A program made the translations under genes and the position numbers. Below, piece by piece: positions 1 to 8,699 of a stretch of DNA of 64,000 nt. Every line of letters begins with the position of its first letter. The stretch's first letter is position 1. Origin of the DNA: Leekyejoonella antrihumi (GTDB lineage: Bacteria; Actinomycetota; Actinomycetes; Actinomycetales; Dermatophilaceae). The notes under the pieces were generated by a model. It worked only from the letters and a program-made list of their open reading frames with translations. It had not been told where the DNA came from and ran no database searches. The stretch spans positions 1-64,000 of the forward strand of contig NZ_VCQV01000001.1 of assembly GCF_007845645.1 (NCBI RefSeq). The letters are read 5' to 3'.

Positions 1-1010
1 ACGCGCGAGATGTGGTCCCGGATGCTGTCGTAGTCGTGCTCGAACCGCGCCCAGTCCACCGGCACCTTCGAGCCGAGCACCGCGCGAGCCATCCGCGTGA
101 CGATCGAGATCTCCGACAACAGATGCGGCGACACCGGGGCCAGCTTGCCCGTCGAGGCGTGCACTGCGGCGACCGTGTCCTCGACGGTGACGAACTGCTC
201 GCCGGAGGCCTGCAGATCCACCTCGCTGCGCCCCATCGTCGGCAGGATCATCGCAGCCCGACCCACCACCGCATGCGAACGGTTGCCACGCAGCAGCAAC
301 AGGTTGATGATCTCCTTGATCGTCGGCACAGTACTGCTCAAGGAACTCGTGATCCAAACACCTCACCCGGCCGTGCCGCCTCCGCATCCAGCACCCGCTT
401 GGACACCGCCTGCAGCAACGCCATGTCACCCGCCATCCGGATCTGCAGAAACTGGTCGACCAGGTCGGTGCCATGACCGACGATCCCCCGCAGCCGTTGT
501 GGGTTCTTGTACCGCTTCAACCCCGCCTCCGGCAGCGGGTTGACCACTGGTGTAGAACGCCGCCTCGTTCGGACTCTCCAGAGCGTTCAGCTCGTCGGCG
601 ATGACCTCGAATGCCTTCTCCCAGCTGATCGGCTCGTAGTGGTCCTTGCCGACCGGCTTGTATACCGGATCGGTCAACCTCCCCTGCTGACCCAACCAGT
701 AGTCGGTCTTGCCCAGCAGATCGTCGATGGAGTGCTCCGCCCAGAACGACTCCGGCACCACGAGCGGGGTCGCCTCCCACGTCAGGGCCTTCGCACCGTT
801 CTCGCAGAACTCGGCAGTCTTGCGATGCTCCGGATCCGGCCACGCACAGCTCATGCAGTCGAACCCATCCTTCTGGTTCAGAGCCAGCAGGCCCGTCACA
901 CCACGACGCATCCCCATCTCGGACAAGCCCGGGCCCATCGAGTGCGTCACCCCCGGCACGCCCGCCGCCCAGTCCTTCGGCTGGCCCACCGTCAGGTCGC
1001 CGTCGCATTC
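1..1010 (-). pseudogene. Decayed FdhF/YdeP-type molybdopterin oxidoreductase (formate dehydrogenase alpha-like)
   Basis: The minus strand carries scattered but colinear pieces of an FdhF/YdeP-family protein in different frames. The N-terminal part (about 1010 to 541) reads well, with QPKDWAAGVPGV and CMSCAWPDPEHRKTAEFCENGAK. Near 541 it jumps from FYTSGQ straight to VNPLPEAGLKRYKNPQR, which in intact relatives lies more than 100 residues later, and the frame changes. Near 350 an extra base breaks the frame before DHEFLEQYC. Near 281 there is another jump, from LLLLRGN to RSHAVVGRAAMILP. The window edge cuts the C-terminus. Intact members are about 750 residues and hold bis-MGD. The two internal deletions and frameshifts make a functional product very unlikely. 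It may once have oxidised formate released by PurU. Confidence 0.85.
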
Positions 1011-1034
1011 ACTGTCGAGCTGGCGGGCTTTGCC

Positions 1035-1079
1035 CTCTCGGGGCCCGGCCGCCGTGTCGCGGCGGCCGGGCCCCGAGAG
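1035..1079. terminator. Strong GC-rich hairpin, likely terminator
   Basis: A perfect 19-bp stem (1035-1053 with 1061-1079) encloses a 7-nt loop. It lies 45 nt after the stop of the minus-strand GlcG-like gene and before the formate dehydrogenase remnant. There is no T run, as is usual for high-GC actinobacterial terminators. Confidence 0.7.
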
Positions 1080-1124
1080 CGGCGCCGCGGGAGGGCTTAC
1101 AGGACTGAGAGGCTTCTGGCCGGA

Positions 1125-1529
1125 TCAGCCGAGGGCCTCGGCCCCGGCCTCGGCGACAGCCTGGTCCTGGTCGCCGCCGCCGCCACTGACACCCAGGCCA
1201 CCGACGACCTCGCCGTCACGCTTCAGGGGGATGCCCCCGGCGAAGATCATGACTCTGCCGTCGTTGCTGGTGTGGATGCCGAAGAACTGCTGGCCTGGTC
1301 CGGAGTTATCGGCAAGGTCCTTCGTGGAGATGTCGAAGGCTCGCGCGGTCCATGCCTTGTTGATCGAGATGTTGACGCTGCCCATCCAGGCGCCGTCCAT
1401 CCGCTCGTGGGCGATGAGGTTGCCGCCGGCGTCGACGACGGCGATGTTCATCGGCTGGCCGAGCTCTTCGGCGCGCTTCTCGGCCGCGGCGAAGATGGTG
1501 CGGGCATCCGCGAGTGACAGTGCTGACAT
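1125..1529 (-). CDS. GlcG/HbpS-family heme-degrading domain protein
   Basis: A 134-residue protein of the GlcG/HbpS (DUF336) family. The body matches the family: LADARTIFAAAEKRAEEL, then IAVVDAGGNLIAHERMDGA, and near the end the GGIPL and VVGGLGVSGG motifs. Members bind heme or cobalamin, or sit as accessory proteins in alcohol, diol and glycolate operons; the biochemical role is often unknown. The start at 1529 is chosen because AAGGAG lies 6 nt before this ATG; a longer reading frame exists upstream without such a site. It follows the formaldehyde dehydrogenase gene by 40 nt on the same strand, so the two are probably co-transcribed. A role in formaldehyde metabolism is inference from position only. 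Confidence 0.85.
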   Translation of the reverse strand: MSALSLADARTIFAAAEKRAEELGQPMNIAVVDAGGNLIAHERMDGAWMGSVNISINKAWTARAFDISTKDLADNSGPGQQFFGIHTSNDGRVMIFAGGIPLKRDGEVVGGLGVSGGGGDQDQAVAEAGAEALG

Positions 1530-1569
1530 TGATAGCTCCTTCGTGGTGAACTTCATCGGGTGGGATCGG

Positions 1570-2790
1570 TTATGCGGTGAGATAGCCGTTTGGGTTCAGG
1601 ACGTACTTGGTTGCGGCACCGGCGTCGAACTCGGCATACCCGCGTGGTGCGTCCTCCAGGGGGATCGCGGTCGCGTTGACGGCCTTGGCGATCTGCACCT
1701 TGTCGTGCAGGATCGCCATCATGAGTTGCCGGTTGTACTTCATGACCGGGCACTGGCCGGTGGTGAACGACAGTGATTTTGCCCAACCGGTGCCGAAGCT
1801 CATAGATAGCGAGCCGGCCTTGGCGGCCTCGTCGACCGCGCCCGGGTCGCCGGTGACGTACAGTCCCGGGATACCGATCGCACCACCGGCGGCGGTGATC
1901 TCCATCAGCGAGTTGAGCACGGTCGCCGGTGCTTCCTGAGCTTTCGCGCCCCCGCCGTGGCCCCTCGCCTCGAAGCCCACGGCGTCGATCGCCGCATCGA
2001 CCTCGGGTACACCGAGCAGCTGCTCGAGCTGGTCCTCGGGTGCACCGTTTGCCACGTTGATGGTCTCGCACCCGAAGCTGCGCGCCTGCCCGAGTCGTTG
2101 CTCGTTCAGGTCACCGACGACGACCACCGCCGCGCCAAGGAGCTGGGCACTCGCCGCCGTGGCCAGGCCGACCGGACCGGCACCGGCGACATACACGGTC
2201 GAACCGACCGTCACGCGCGCGGTCACCGCCCCATGGAACCCGGTCGGGAAGATGTCGGACAGCATGGTCAGATCCATGACCTTCTCCAAGGCCTGGTCTC
2301 GGTCGGGAAACCTCAGCAGGTTCCAGTCCGCATAGGGAACCAGCACGTATTCGGCCTGCCCACCGACCCACCCACCCATATCGACGTACCCGTACGCGCT
2401 GCCCGGCCGGTCCGGGTTCACATTGAGGCAGATGCCGGTCTTGCCCACCTTGCAGTTGCGGCACCGCCCACAGGAGATATTGAACGGCACCGAGACGATG
2501 TCGCCGACCGTGATGAACTCGACATCGGGGCCCTTCTCCACGACCTCCCCGGTGATCTCGTGGCCGAGCACCAGATCCAGTGGTGCCGTCGTGCGTCCGC
2601 GGACCATGTGCTGGTCCGAGCCACAGATATTGGTGGTCACCGTCTTGAGAATCACCCCGTGCGGCACCTTCCGGCCCACGTTCGCCGGGTTCACACCTGG
2701 ACCATCCTTCAGCTCGAACGTCGGATACTCGGTATCGATGACCTCGACTGTCCCCGACCCCTTATACGCAATGGCTCTGTTTCCTGACAT
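1570..2790 (-). CDS. fdhA: Glutathione-independent formaldehyde dehydrogenase (Zn-dependent)
   Basis: A 406-residue medium-chain zinc dehydrogenase of the Pseudomonas putida FdhA type, which oxidises formaldehyde to formate with bound NAD and no thiol cofactor. Visible motifs are the catalytic zinc region NICGSDQHMVRG (Cys56) and GHE (77-79), the structural zinc cysteines 107, 110, 113 and 121, and the nucleotide-binding GAGPVG at 203-208. The long insert typical of this subgroup (SAYGYVDMGGWVGGQAEYV) is present. The start at 2790 is chosen because GAGAGGA stands 6 nt before it; ATG at 2796 is an alternative adding two residues. Formaldehyde arises from sarcosine demethylation when folate is limiting, so the gene fits the neighbouring sarcosine cluster. 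It is followed by the GlcG-like gene. Confidence 0.92.
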   Translation of the reverse strand: MSGNRAIAYKGSGTVEVIDTEYPTFELKDGPGVNPANVGRKVPHGVILKTVTTNICGSDQHMVRGRTTAPLDLVLGHEITGEVVEKGPDVEFITVGDIVSVPFNISCGRCRNCKVGKTGICLNVNPDRPGSAYGYVDMGGWVGGQAEYVLVPYADWNLLRFPDRDQALEKVMDLTMLSDIFPTGFHGAVTARVTVGSTVYVAGAGPVGLATAASAQLLGAAVVVVGDLNEQRLGQARSFGCETINVANGAPEDQLEQLLGVPEVDAAIDAVGFEARGHGGGAKAQEAPATVLNSLMEITAAGGAIGIPGLYVTGDPGAVDEAAKAGSLSMSFGTGWAKSLSFTTGQCPVMKYNRQLMMAILHDKVQIAKAVNATAIPLEDAPRGYAEFDAGAATKYVLNPNGYLTA

Positions 2791-2939
2791 GTCCATTCCT
2801 CTCGTCACGACGTTGAGGCTCTCTGGCGCCGCGCATGCGGCCGGTCCCTGCATCATTGCGAATGTTGGAGGAACAAGGCGATCGTCATTCGGGACAGCCC
2901 GCACTACCCAAACAGGTAGGTCGACACCTCACCCGCACC

Positions 2940-2945
2940 TATGCT
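2940..2945 (+). promoter_or_regulatory. -10 element of a leaderless promoter
   Basis: TATGCT lies exactly 7 nt before the ATG at 2953, the spacing of leaderless transcripts in actinobacteria. No Shine-Dalgarno sequence precedes that ATG. This decides the start of the LuxR-type gene. Confidence 0.6.
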
Positions 2946-2952
2946 TGATGAC

Positions 2953-4263
2953 ATGACGCTCTCTTCAACGAGGGCCACCGGCGCCGACGTCTCTGACACC
3001 CTCGACCGGAATGCCCACTATCAGAACGCTCTTGACGGACTAGTGAAGGTCCTGGCCTCTCCTCTACCCGACGTGGCGGAGCACTTTTCCATGCTGCTGG
3101 CCGACTACCTGCCCCACTCCGCATTGTTCATTCTGGACGGCGCCGACCTCGAGCAGCCCAAGAAGCACTACGGCGAGGCTGCACTGGTGATGCACACGAC
3201 GATCTCCGAACTCGATGCGTTACGAGGCGATGCGAAGGTGAACACGGTCTGGCGTGCCACGATGCCGGTCGCGGGCCACCTGCAGCCGGTGCTGGCCGCG
3301 CTCGCCAACACGGATGCCCTGTTAGTGCTGACCAGCCCGGGTGAGCCGCAACTGGATCGACTCGTACTCAGCCTCTGGCAGGTGCTCGCACTGCGCATCC
3401 AGCAACGCGCGCGGGAAGCTTCACCGACCTATCTGATGGAGTCCCGCGCCGCATCCAGCATTCGCGCGGAAGCTATCACCGAGGTCACCGATCGACACAC
3501 CACGACGCTCGAGTCGCTGCTGGCCGTGCTGCGCGGCGCCACGTTGGATGACCGAGCAGCAAGGCAGGCCGCGACCAGTCTTGCCGTCGACGCCCTGGTC
3601 CACCTGCGCACCCAAGCGAACCAGATACGCACCTTCACCGATGAACCAGTGCGCACAGCATTCGCACGACTGCGCGGCGATCTGCGCCCACTCGTGCGCT
3701 ACCGCGACATCGACCTCCAGTTCGTCGAACCGCCCGTTGACGGCCGTGCCCTGCCTAGCGCAGTCGCCCACGGCGCCCGCGCGGTCGTGCGTGGCGCAGT
3801 GCTGGCCCTCGCCGATCAGCAGGGGATCCGTCGAGTGCGAGTCAAGTGGGACTGCGACGGTCGCAACCTATTGATCGAGATTCGTGACGATGGCCCCGGT
3901 GAGCTCAGCATCGACAGCACCCAGTTCGACTCGCTCCGTCAGCGAGTCATCGCGCTCAACGGGCAGCTGTCACTGGCTGCGACACAAGACTGGGGCAGCG
4001 AGATGGCAATAGTTCTGCCGCTGGACCCCCCACCCATACACGGCAGTGACGTCTCGGCATGGAACCTGGGCCGACGAGAGCTCCAGGTGCTCGAGCACCT
4101 CGCAACCGGGCAGCGCAACCGCGTCATCGCCACCCAACTGGGGATCAGCGAGAACACCGTGAAGTTCCACATCTCGAAGATTTTCCGCAAGCTAGGCGTT
4201 TCGTCTAGGTCCGAAGCCGCCGCCCTCGCCCTCAAGCACCACCTCCCCCGCACCCTGCACTGA
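2953..4263 (+). CDS. LuxR-family transcriptional regulator with kinase-like ATPase region
   Basis: A 436-residue regulator. The C-terminal 65 residues form a clear LuxR/GerE helix-turn-helix: LGRRELQVLEHLATGQRNRVIATQLGIS, then ENTVKFHISKIFRKLGV. Before it (about residues 265-350) is a degenerate GHKL ATPase-like stretch with LLIEIRDDGPGEL and a closing GSEMAIVLPL, resembling NarL-associated histidine kinases, but no phospho-accepting H-box is seen. The N-terminal 200 residues resemble no domain I can name; they may be a GAF-like sensor. The arrangement fuses kinase-like and DNA-binding halves in one chain. It is transcribed away from fdhA, so control of fdhA is plausible but unproven. The leaderless start at 2953 is preferred over ATG 2941. 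Confidence 0.8.
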   Translation: MTLSSTRATGADVSDTLDRNAHYQNALDGLVKVLASPLPDVAEHFSMLLADYLPHSALFILDGADLEQPKKHYGEAALVMHTTISELDALRGDAKVNTVWRATMPVAGHLQPVLAALANTDALLVLTSPGEPQLDRLVLSLWQVLALRIQQRAREASPTYLMESRAASSIRAEAITEVTDRHTTTLESLLAVLRGATLDDRAARQAATSLAVDALVHLRTQANQIRTFTDEPVRTAFARLRGDLRPLVRYRDIDLQFVEPPVDGRALPSAVAHGARAVVRGAVLALADQQGIRRVRVKWDCDGRNLLIEIRDDGPGELSIDSTQFDSLRQRVIALNGQLSLAATQDWGSEMAIVLPLDPPPIHGSDVSAWNLGRRELQVLEHLATGQRNRVIATQLGISENTVKFHISKIFRKLGVSSRSEAAALALKHHLPRTLH

Positions 4264-4314
4264 CGCGATGCACATCGGTTGTCGAACTTGTCGTGACTGT
4301 GGCGGGCCAGATGT

Positions 4315-5361
4315 CCACGTGACTCGGTGCTGGTGTCTGCTCTCGCAGTGAATGATGAGAGCGCCGCCGGCGGCGGATTGGTGACCGCGCCGACCAACAG
4401 CACCGCCGTGAACATCCCGGCCGTACCGCACGACAACGCGTCACTACTACCGCACTCCAGCGAGGACTACGCTGCACGCTTCTTTCTGACATCCAGTGCG
4501 ATCACGCTGCAGTGCAAGGAGAACGCCGTCGTGATCGGCATCGTGCACGCCGTGACACCGTTCCTGATCGATCACGGCAGCGACATCACCGAGCATCAAC
4601 AGTTTGACGACGCCGCACACGGCCACCTATTCCTGCGGGCGCATTCAGTGGCAGCGAGGGCGCCGAACTGGCGGTCGATGAGCTTCGCACCGACTTCTCA
4701 GCGGTAGCAGCCGAATTCGACATGCATTGGCAAATCCATGACGCCGGTAGGCCGACCCGTGCACTGATCATGGTATCCAAGTCCAGCCCTGTCTCAACGA
4801 CTTGCTCCATCGGTGGGGTACCGGCGCCCTTGACGTTGACCTCGTGCTGGTGCTGTCCAACGATGAGGATCTGCGGCGGCCGATCGCCGAGTCCGCCGGA
4901 GTGCCGTTCGTCCACCTGCCCATCAACGCGTCGACGCGTGCGGCCGCGGAGGCACAGCTGCTCGATCTGATCGACAAGAACGACATCGACATAGAGGGGA
5001 CCTGATCGTTCTGGCTCGGTACATGCAGGTCCTCACCGACGATCTGTGCACGAAGCTGGCCGGTCGAGCCATCAACATCCACCACTCGTTCCTGCCCACC
5101 TTCAAGGGCGCCAAGCCCTACCACCAGGCCTTTGCCCGCGGCGTCAAAACAGGTCGGAGCCACCGCGCACTACGTCACCCCAAACCTGGACGAAGGGCCG
5201 ATCATCGAGCAGGAGGGGATCAGAGTAGACCACGCGTTCACCCCCAAGGGTCTGATCACCGCGGGTCGGGACGTCGAGGCGCAGACCATTTCCCGCGCCG
5301 TCAAGTGGCACGGGAGCACCGCGTCCTCCTCTACGGCGACCGAACCGTCGTGTTCCGGTGA
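4315..5361 (+). pseudogene. Decayed, truncated sdaA-purU pair
   Basis: This stretch holds broken relatives of the intact genes at 8700-10070 (sdaA) and 7822-8688 (purU). From 4330 to about 4530 it encodes an L-serine dehydratase fragment with ALAVNDESAAGGGLVTAPTN and CKENA, matching the middle of the intact protein. In the same frame it jumps to a PurU N-terminus (IVHAVTPFLIDHGSDI, EHQQFDD). PurU-like sequence continues in changing frames to 5361: QIHDAGRPTRALIMVSK, then [47 protein letters not shown] and finally [10 protein letters not shown]. At least four frame changes are needed. Gene order is the same as in the intact pair but the copy is inverted. Divergence from the intact copies is substantial, so it is an old duplicate or an independently acquired second locus. 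Confidence 0.88.
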
Positions 5362-5377
5362 ACGAGCCCCAGTGACC

Positions 5378-5431
5378 AACGCCCGAGTGGCGGGTTCAAC
5401 GCTCGAGCGTTGAACCCGCCACTCGGGCGTT
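5378..5431. terminator. Perfect 54-bp palindrome, bidirectional terminator
   Basis: Positions 5378-5404 and 5405-5431 are exact reverse complements with no spacer, centred on gctcgagc. It lies between the plus-strand purU remnant and the minus-strand protease gene and would terminate both. Confidence 0.8.
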
Positions 5432-5435
5432 TGGA

Positions 5436-7463
5436 TCAGCGGTGCTGCAGTGCCCGCAGGAACGACAACCCGTTCGGGCTTCCGACGCCGGTGACGTCGT
5501 CATACCCCTTGCGGGTGAAGATCGTCCCGGTCTGGTTCAGCGTGCGAGCCGAGGTGACGGTGCCGTCCTTCGCGTTGACACCGTTGACGTAGTCGACCCG
5601 CACGACCGCGTCGGTCACGGCCTTGCCGTGGTTGACGTCGCGAAGGGCATGCGTGCCGGACAGGCTGTAGAGCGACGGGTTCAAGAAGCCGAGCGGTCGA
5701 TGGTTACCCTGGCTGGCCACCGCGACCACTCCCGCGAACAGCGGGCTGGCAAGCGACGTCCCGCCGATCCGATACTCGGCGTAGCGCGTCGAACCGTTGG
5801 GAAAGGCCTGCGTCTCGCCGACGAGGAACCCGGTCTGCGGGTCGGCGTCCATCGCCACGTCGGGAACGGCCCGGTGCGGGCCGTTGCCGAAGTAGTTGGA
5901 GATGCTTGTCGGCACGACACCCTTCTGGTACCACGGCTGGGTGAAGAGCTTGCTCGTGCCGCCACCACCGCCGTAGACGTAGGCCGGTGGCTTCGGGTCC
6001 CACTTGCCGTTCGTCAGGGTGGACTTTCCCGTGCCCCAGCCCTGCTCGCCGGCATAGCCGTTGTAGCGGTTGACCTTCAGCGATGTACCTCCCACCGCGG
6101 TCACCCACGGGTCGGAGGCCTCGTAGTCCACCGTCCGGTAGCCGAGGTCTGCAACCTCGTCACCGTTGTCACCCGAGCTGAAGAGCAGGCTGATGCCTTC
6201 CGCTGCTGCCTGGATGGCCGTCTGGTGCTCGGCCGCCACATCCGTGATCGATGTCGGCTCACCGGCATCACCGTAGGAGTTGGTGATGATCGTGGCCGAG
6301 TGCTGGTCGACGACACGGTTGACCGCCGCGTCGAGATCGGTGTCATAACAACTGGCGCCGCCGACATACCTGATGTTTGCGCCGGGAGCGGTCGCGTGCA
6401 CCGCCTCCACATCCAGGGTCTCCTCGCCGTACCACCCGTTGCCACCGCATTCGTTGACGTGGCTGTAGGACGAGGGCAGGTCTTGGGTGAACTTCGACTT
6501 GAGCAGCGGGTTTCGCTGGTCGTGCTTGCGAGCGTACTTCGAGGCGTCCTGATAGATCGTCGGCGCGGCATAGGCATCGACGATCGCCACCGTCACGCCG
6601 CTGCCGTTCAGCTTCAGTCGGGATGCCGTGTCCAGCCCGTAGGCCCCGCGGATCTGGGCGGGCTGGTAACCGCATACGGCATAGCTCATCGGGTTCTTGA
6701 CCAGTTTCGGCAGCGCCTTCGCGGACTTCTGACCGTAGTACTTCGAGCATGGGCCGGCATTGACGAATGCCGGCGGTGGACCGGGCAGCGTCGAGGTGGA
6801 CGTGCTTGTCAGTGGCCGCATCATTTCGGGCGACGAACTCGGACCCTTGAGGTCGGAGGTCGTGGTGCCGGTATTCGATGTCGGATGCGCCATTGCCGTG
6901 GAGTCGAGGCCTGACACGCCCGCGACGAGTGGTGAGATCGATTCGGGCACAGTCAGGCTGGTGCTCGGCGCGGTCTGCGCGGCGCCGCGCAGGCTGTAGT
7001 GCCGCATGGTGGTCTGGAAGGCCTGGTTCACGGCGCTGACGGACCCCGTGACCGGAATGAACCGCCCGTTGGCCGGCACCGTGCCGACGGTCAGGCCCTG
7101 CGACTTGAGCCAGGCCACGACGTCGGCGATCTGCGAACTGGTGGGTGCAAACCGGTGGCGCCACTGCGCCGCCGTCACGTAGTGCCCGTACTCGGCGCTT
7201 GCCGGGTCGGACACCGCCTTCGCGAGAGCCTGCGCCCCCGCGGCGTCACGCATGTTGAGCACAACGTTGAAGCTGAGGTGATGCGCGCCGGTGACGGCCG
7301 ACTGCGCGGAGGCGTGGGTTGTCCAGGCCGGCTTGACCGTCACCGCGTGACGGTTGTGTCCGGGCGACGCTGCCGCGTTGGCAAACCCAGGGGTGGCACA
7401 GGCCAGCGCAAATACGGCGGATCCGCCGATCAACGCTGTCCTGAATCGAGATGAACGATGCAT
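5436..7463 (-). CDS. Secreted S53 (sedolisin/kumamolisin) serine-carboxyl protease
   Basis: A 675-residue pre-pro-protease of family S53. Residues 1-30 form a signal peptide (basic start, hydrophobic core, ANA-like cleavage). A pro-kumamolisin activation domain follows (about 45-190), with the typical LNMRDAAGAQALAKAVSDP and YGHYVTAAQWRHRFAP. In the catalytic domain the Glu and Asp lie in GEETLDVEAVHA (about 346 and 350), the oxyanion Asp in FSSGDNGDE (about 430) and the nucleophile in GGTSLASPLFAG (Ser about 571). The C-terminal calcium site is DDVTGVGSPNG. The start at 7463 gives a proper signal peptide and has GGAGAAAGAAG upstream; a longer frame to 7571 lacks these. It acts outside the cell, probably at acid pH, and is unrelated to its catabolic neighbours. 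Confidence 0.93.
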   Translation of the reverse strand: MHRSSRFRTALIGGSAVFALACATPGFANAAASPGHNRHAVTVKPAWTTHASAQSAVTGAHHLSFNVVLNMRDAAGAQALAKAVSDPASAEYGHYVTAAQWRHRFAPTSSQIADVVAWLKSQGLTVGTVPANGRFIPVTGSVSAVNQAFQTTMRHYSLRGAAQTAPSTSLTVPESISPLVAGVSGLDSTAMAHPTSNTGTTTSDLKGPSSSPEMMRPLTSTSTSTLPGPPPAFVNAGPCSKYYGQKSAKALPKLVKNPMSYAVCGYQPAQIRGAYGLDTASRLKLNGSGVTVAIVDAYAAPTIYQDASKYARKHDQRNPLLKSKFTQDLPSSYSHVNECGGNGWYGEETLDVEAVHATAPGANIRYVGGASCYDTDLDAAVNRVVDQHSATIITNSYGDAGEPTSITDVAAEHQTAIQAAAEGISLLFSSGDNGDEVADLGYRTVDYEASDPWVTAVGGTSLKVNRYNGYAGEQGWGTGKSTLTNGKWDPKPPAYVYGGGGGTSKLFTQPWYQKGVVPTSISNYFGNGPHRAVPDVAMDADPQTGFLVGETQAFPNGSTRYAEYRIGGTSLASPLFAGVVAVASQGNHRPLGFLNPSLYSLSGTHALRDVNHGKAVTDAVVRVDYVNGVNAKDGTVTSARTLNQTGTIFTRKGYDDVTGVGSPNGLSFLRALQHR

Positions 7464-7593
7464 GTGATGCTTCTTTCTCCGCTCCCCGGACCCAATGTCC
7501 GGGACCAGAGACAGCATGGTCCTTCTACTCGCCGGTAACAGGCAATTTGCGTGACCCATTTTGAACGGCATGCCGGATGCCCGTCGTCACACG

Positions 7594-7675
7594 AACAGGA
7601 GTCGAGCCACAGCGCAGGGCCGAGAACCGCGGAAGCCCGCGGTTCTTGGACCACCTCACCTCATCGACTCCTGTT
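7594..7675. other. Nested inverted repeat with potential RNA structure
   Basis: The stretch 7464-7821 has no gene. Inside it, 12-bp arms 7594-7605 and 7664-7675 are perfect complements and enclose a second hairpin (7623-7632 with 7637-7646, 4-nt loop) that can be extended by two further short helices. On the minus strand the 82-nt unit lies about 130 nt before the protease start and about 150 nt after purU. It may be a 5' leader element, a terminator or a small RNA; I cannot match it to a known family. Confidence 0.45.
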
Positions 7676-7821
7676 GGTATGCCGTACCGTCCCGTCCGGC
7701 TCGGCCACCGAGGAGCAACCCGACTCAGGTGAGGCCCGGAGATATCGCCCACTGGTCCTACCCAAAATCCGCCCACGACCCGCCATCCGGAACATATACT
7801 CAGGTCGGAAGGCAGTCGCCC

Positions 7822-8688
7822 CTACTTGAACACCACCGTGCGTGAGCCGTATTGCAGCACACGGTGCTGCGCGTGCCACTGGACGGCCCGAGCCAGCACC
7901 AGCGACTCTACGTCGCGTCCGGTCGCGACCAGGTCGTCCGGCGAGAGGCTGTGGTCGACCCGGGTGACATCCTGCTCGATGATGGGTCCCTCGTCGAGAT
8001 CGGGCGTTACGTAGTGGGCGGTCGCACCAATCTGCTTGACGCCGCGTAGGTACGCCTGGTGGTAGGGCCGGGCACCCTTGAAGCTCGGCAGGAACGAGTG
8101 ATGGATGTTGATCGCTCGCCCGCCCATCCAGGTGCACAGGTCGTCGGAGAGCACCTGCATGTAGCGGGCCAACACGACCAAGTCGACGTCGTTCTCGATG
8201 ACGATCTGCTTCAGCCGCTCCTCGGCCTCGGGCTTCGAGCCCTTGGTGACCGGCACATAGGTGAAAGGCACGCCGGCCCGCTCCGCCATCGGGCGCAGGT
8301 CCTCGTGGTTGGACACGACCTGCACGATGTCGGCATCAAGGCTTCCCGCGGTCCAGCGATACAGCAGGTCGTTCAGGCAGTGCCCGAACTTGCTGACCAT
8401 GACAAGCGCACGCACCGGACGCCGCGCATCATGCAGCTGCCACGTCATGCCGAACCGGTCGGCCACGACGCCGATCTCCGTTCGGAGCACATCAGCGTCC
8501 GCAGTCGCCAGGCCGAATGCCGTGCGGGTGAATAGCATGTCGTGCACGTGGTCGTCGAACTGCTGGTGCTGCGCGATATCGCACTCGTGCGCGATGAGCA
8601 CCGAGGTCAGAGCGTGCACGATGCCCGGCCGGTTCGGGCATGCGACATTCAACACAAACTGCTCGGCATTCTCACGGATCTCAGTCAT
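7822..8688 (-). CDS. purU: Formyltetrahydrofolate deformylase
   Basis: A 288-residue protein that hydrolyses 10-formyl-THF to formate and THF. An N-terminal ACT domain (about 10-85, NVACPNRPGIVHALTSVL and EHQQFDD-like QHQQFDDHVHDM) precedes a formyltransferase fold with [19 protein letters not shown] and the catalytic [17 protein letters not shown]. The start at 8688 has GAGGAG, which overlaps the sdaA stop codon, so the genes are translationally close. It is the last gene of glyA-soxBDAG-sdaA-purU. In sarcosine catabolism it recycles folate loaded with one-carbon units by sarcosine oxidase. The formate it releases would have been a substrate for the now broken dehydrogenase at 1-1010. A decayed second copy lies at 4530-5361. 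Confidence 0.96.
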   Translation of the reverse strand: MTEIRENAEQFVLNVACPNRPGIVHALTSVLIAHECDIAQHQQFDDHVHDMLFTRTAFGLATADADVLRTEIGVVADRFGMTWQLHDARRPVRALVMVSKFGHCLNDLLYRWTAGSLDADIVQVVSNHEDLRPMAERAGVPFTYVPVTKGSKPEAEERLKQIVIENDVDLVVLARYMQVLSDDLCTWMGGRAINIHHSFLPSFKGARPYHQAYLRGVKQIGATAHYVTPDLDEGPIIEQDVTRVDHSLSPDDLVATGRDVESLVLARAVQWHAQHRVLQYGSRTVVFK

Positions 8689-8699
8689 GTCGTTTCTCC

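Noticed and set aside
4327-4707. A novel small fusion gene
   Set aside because: Both halves match the intact SdaA and PurU, and the PurU-like part continues past the stop in other frames, so it is debris.
5442-6914. 490-codon plus-strand frame opposite the S53 protease
   Set aside because: The minus strand has signal peptide, prodomain and catalytic motifs; the plus frame has only Arg/Gly/Val-rich shadow sequence.
7594-7675. tRNA or SRP RNA gene
   Set aside because: The closing helix is 12 bp, and there are no D-arm, T-arm or SRP Alu/helix 8 motifs.
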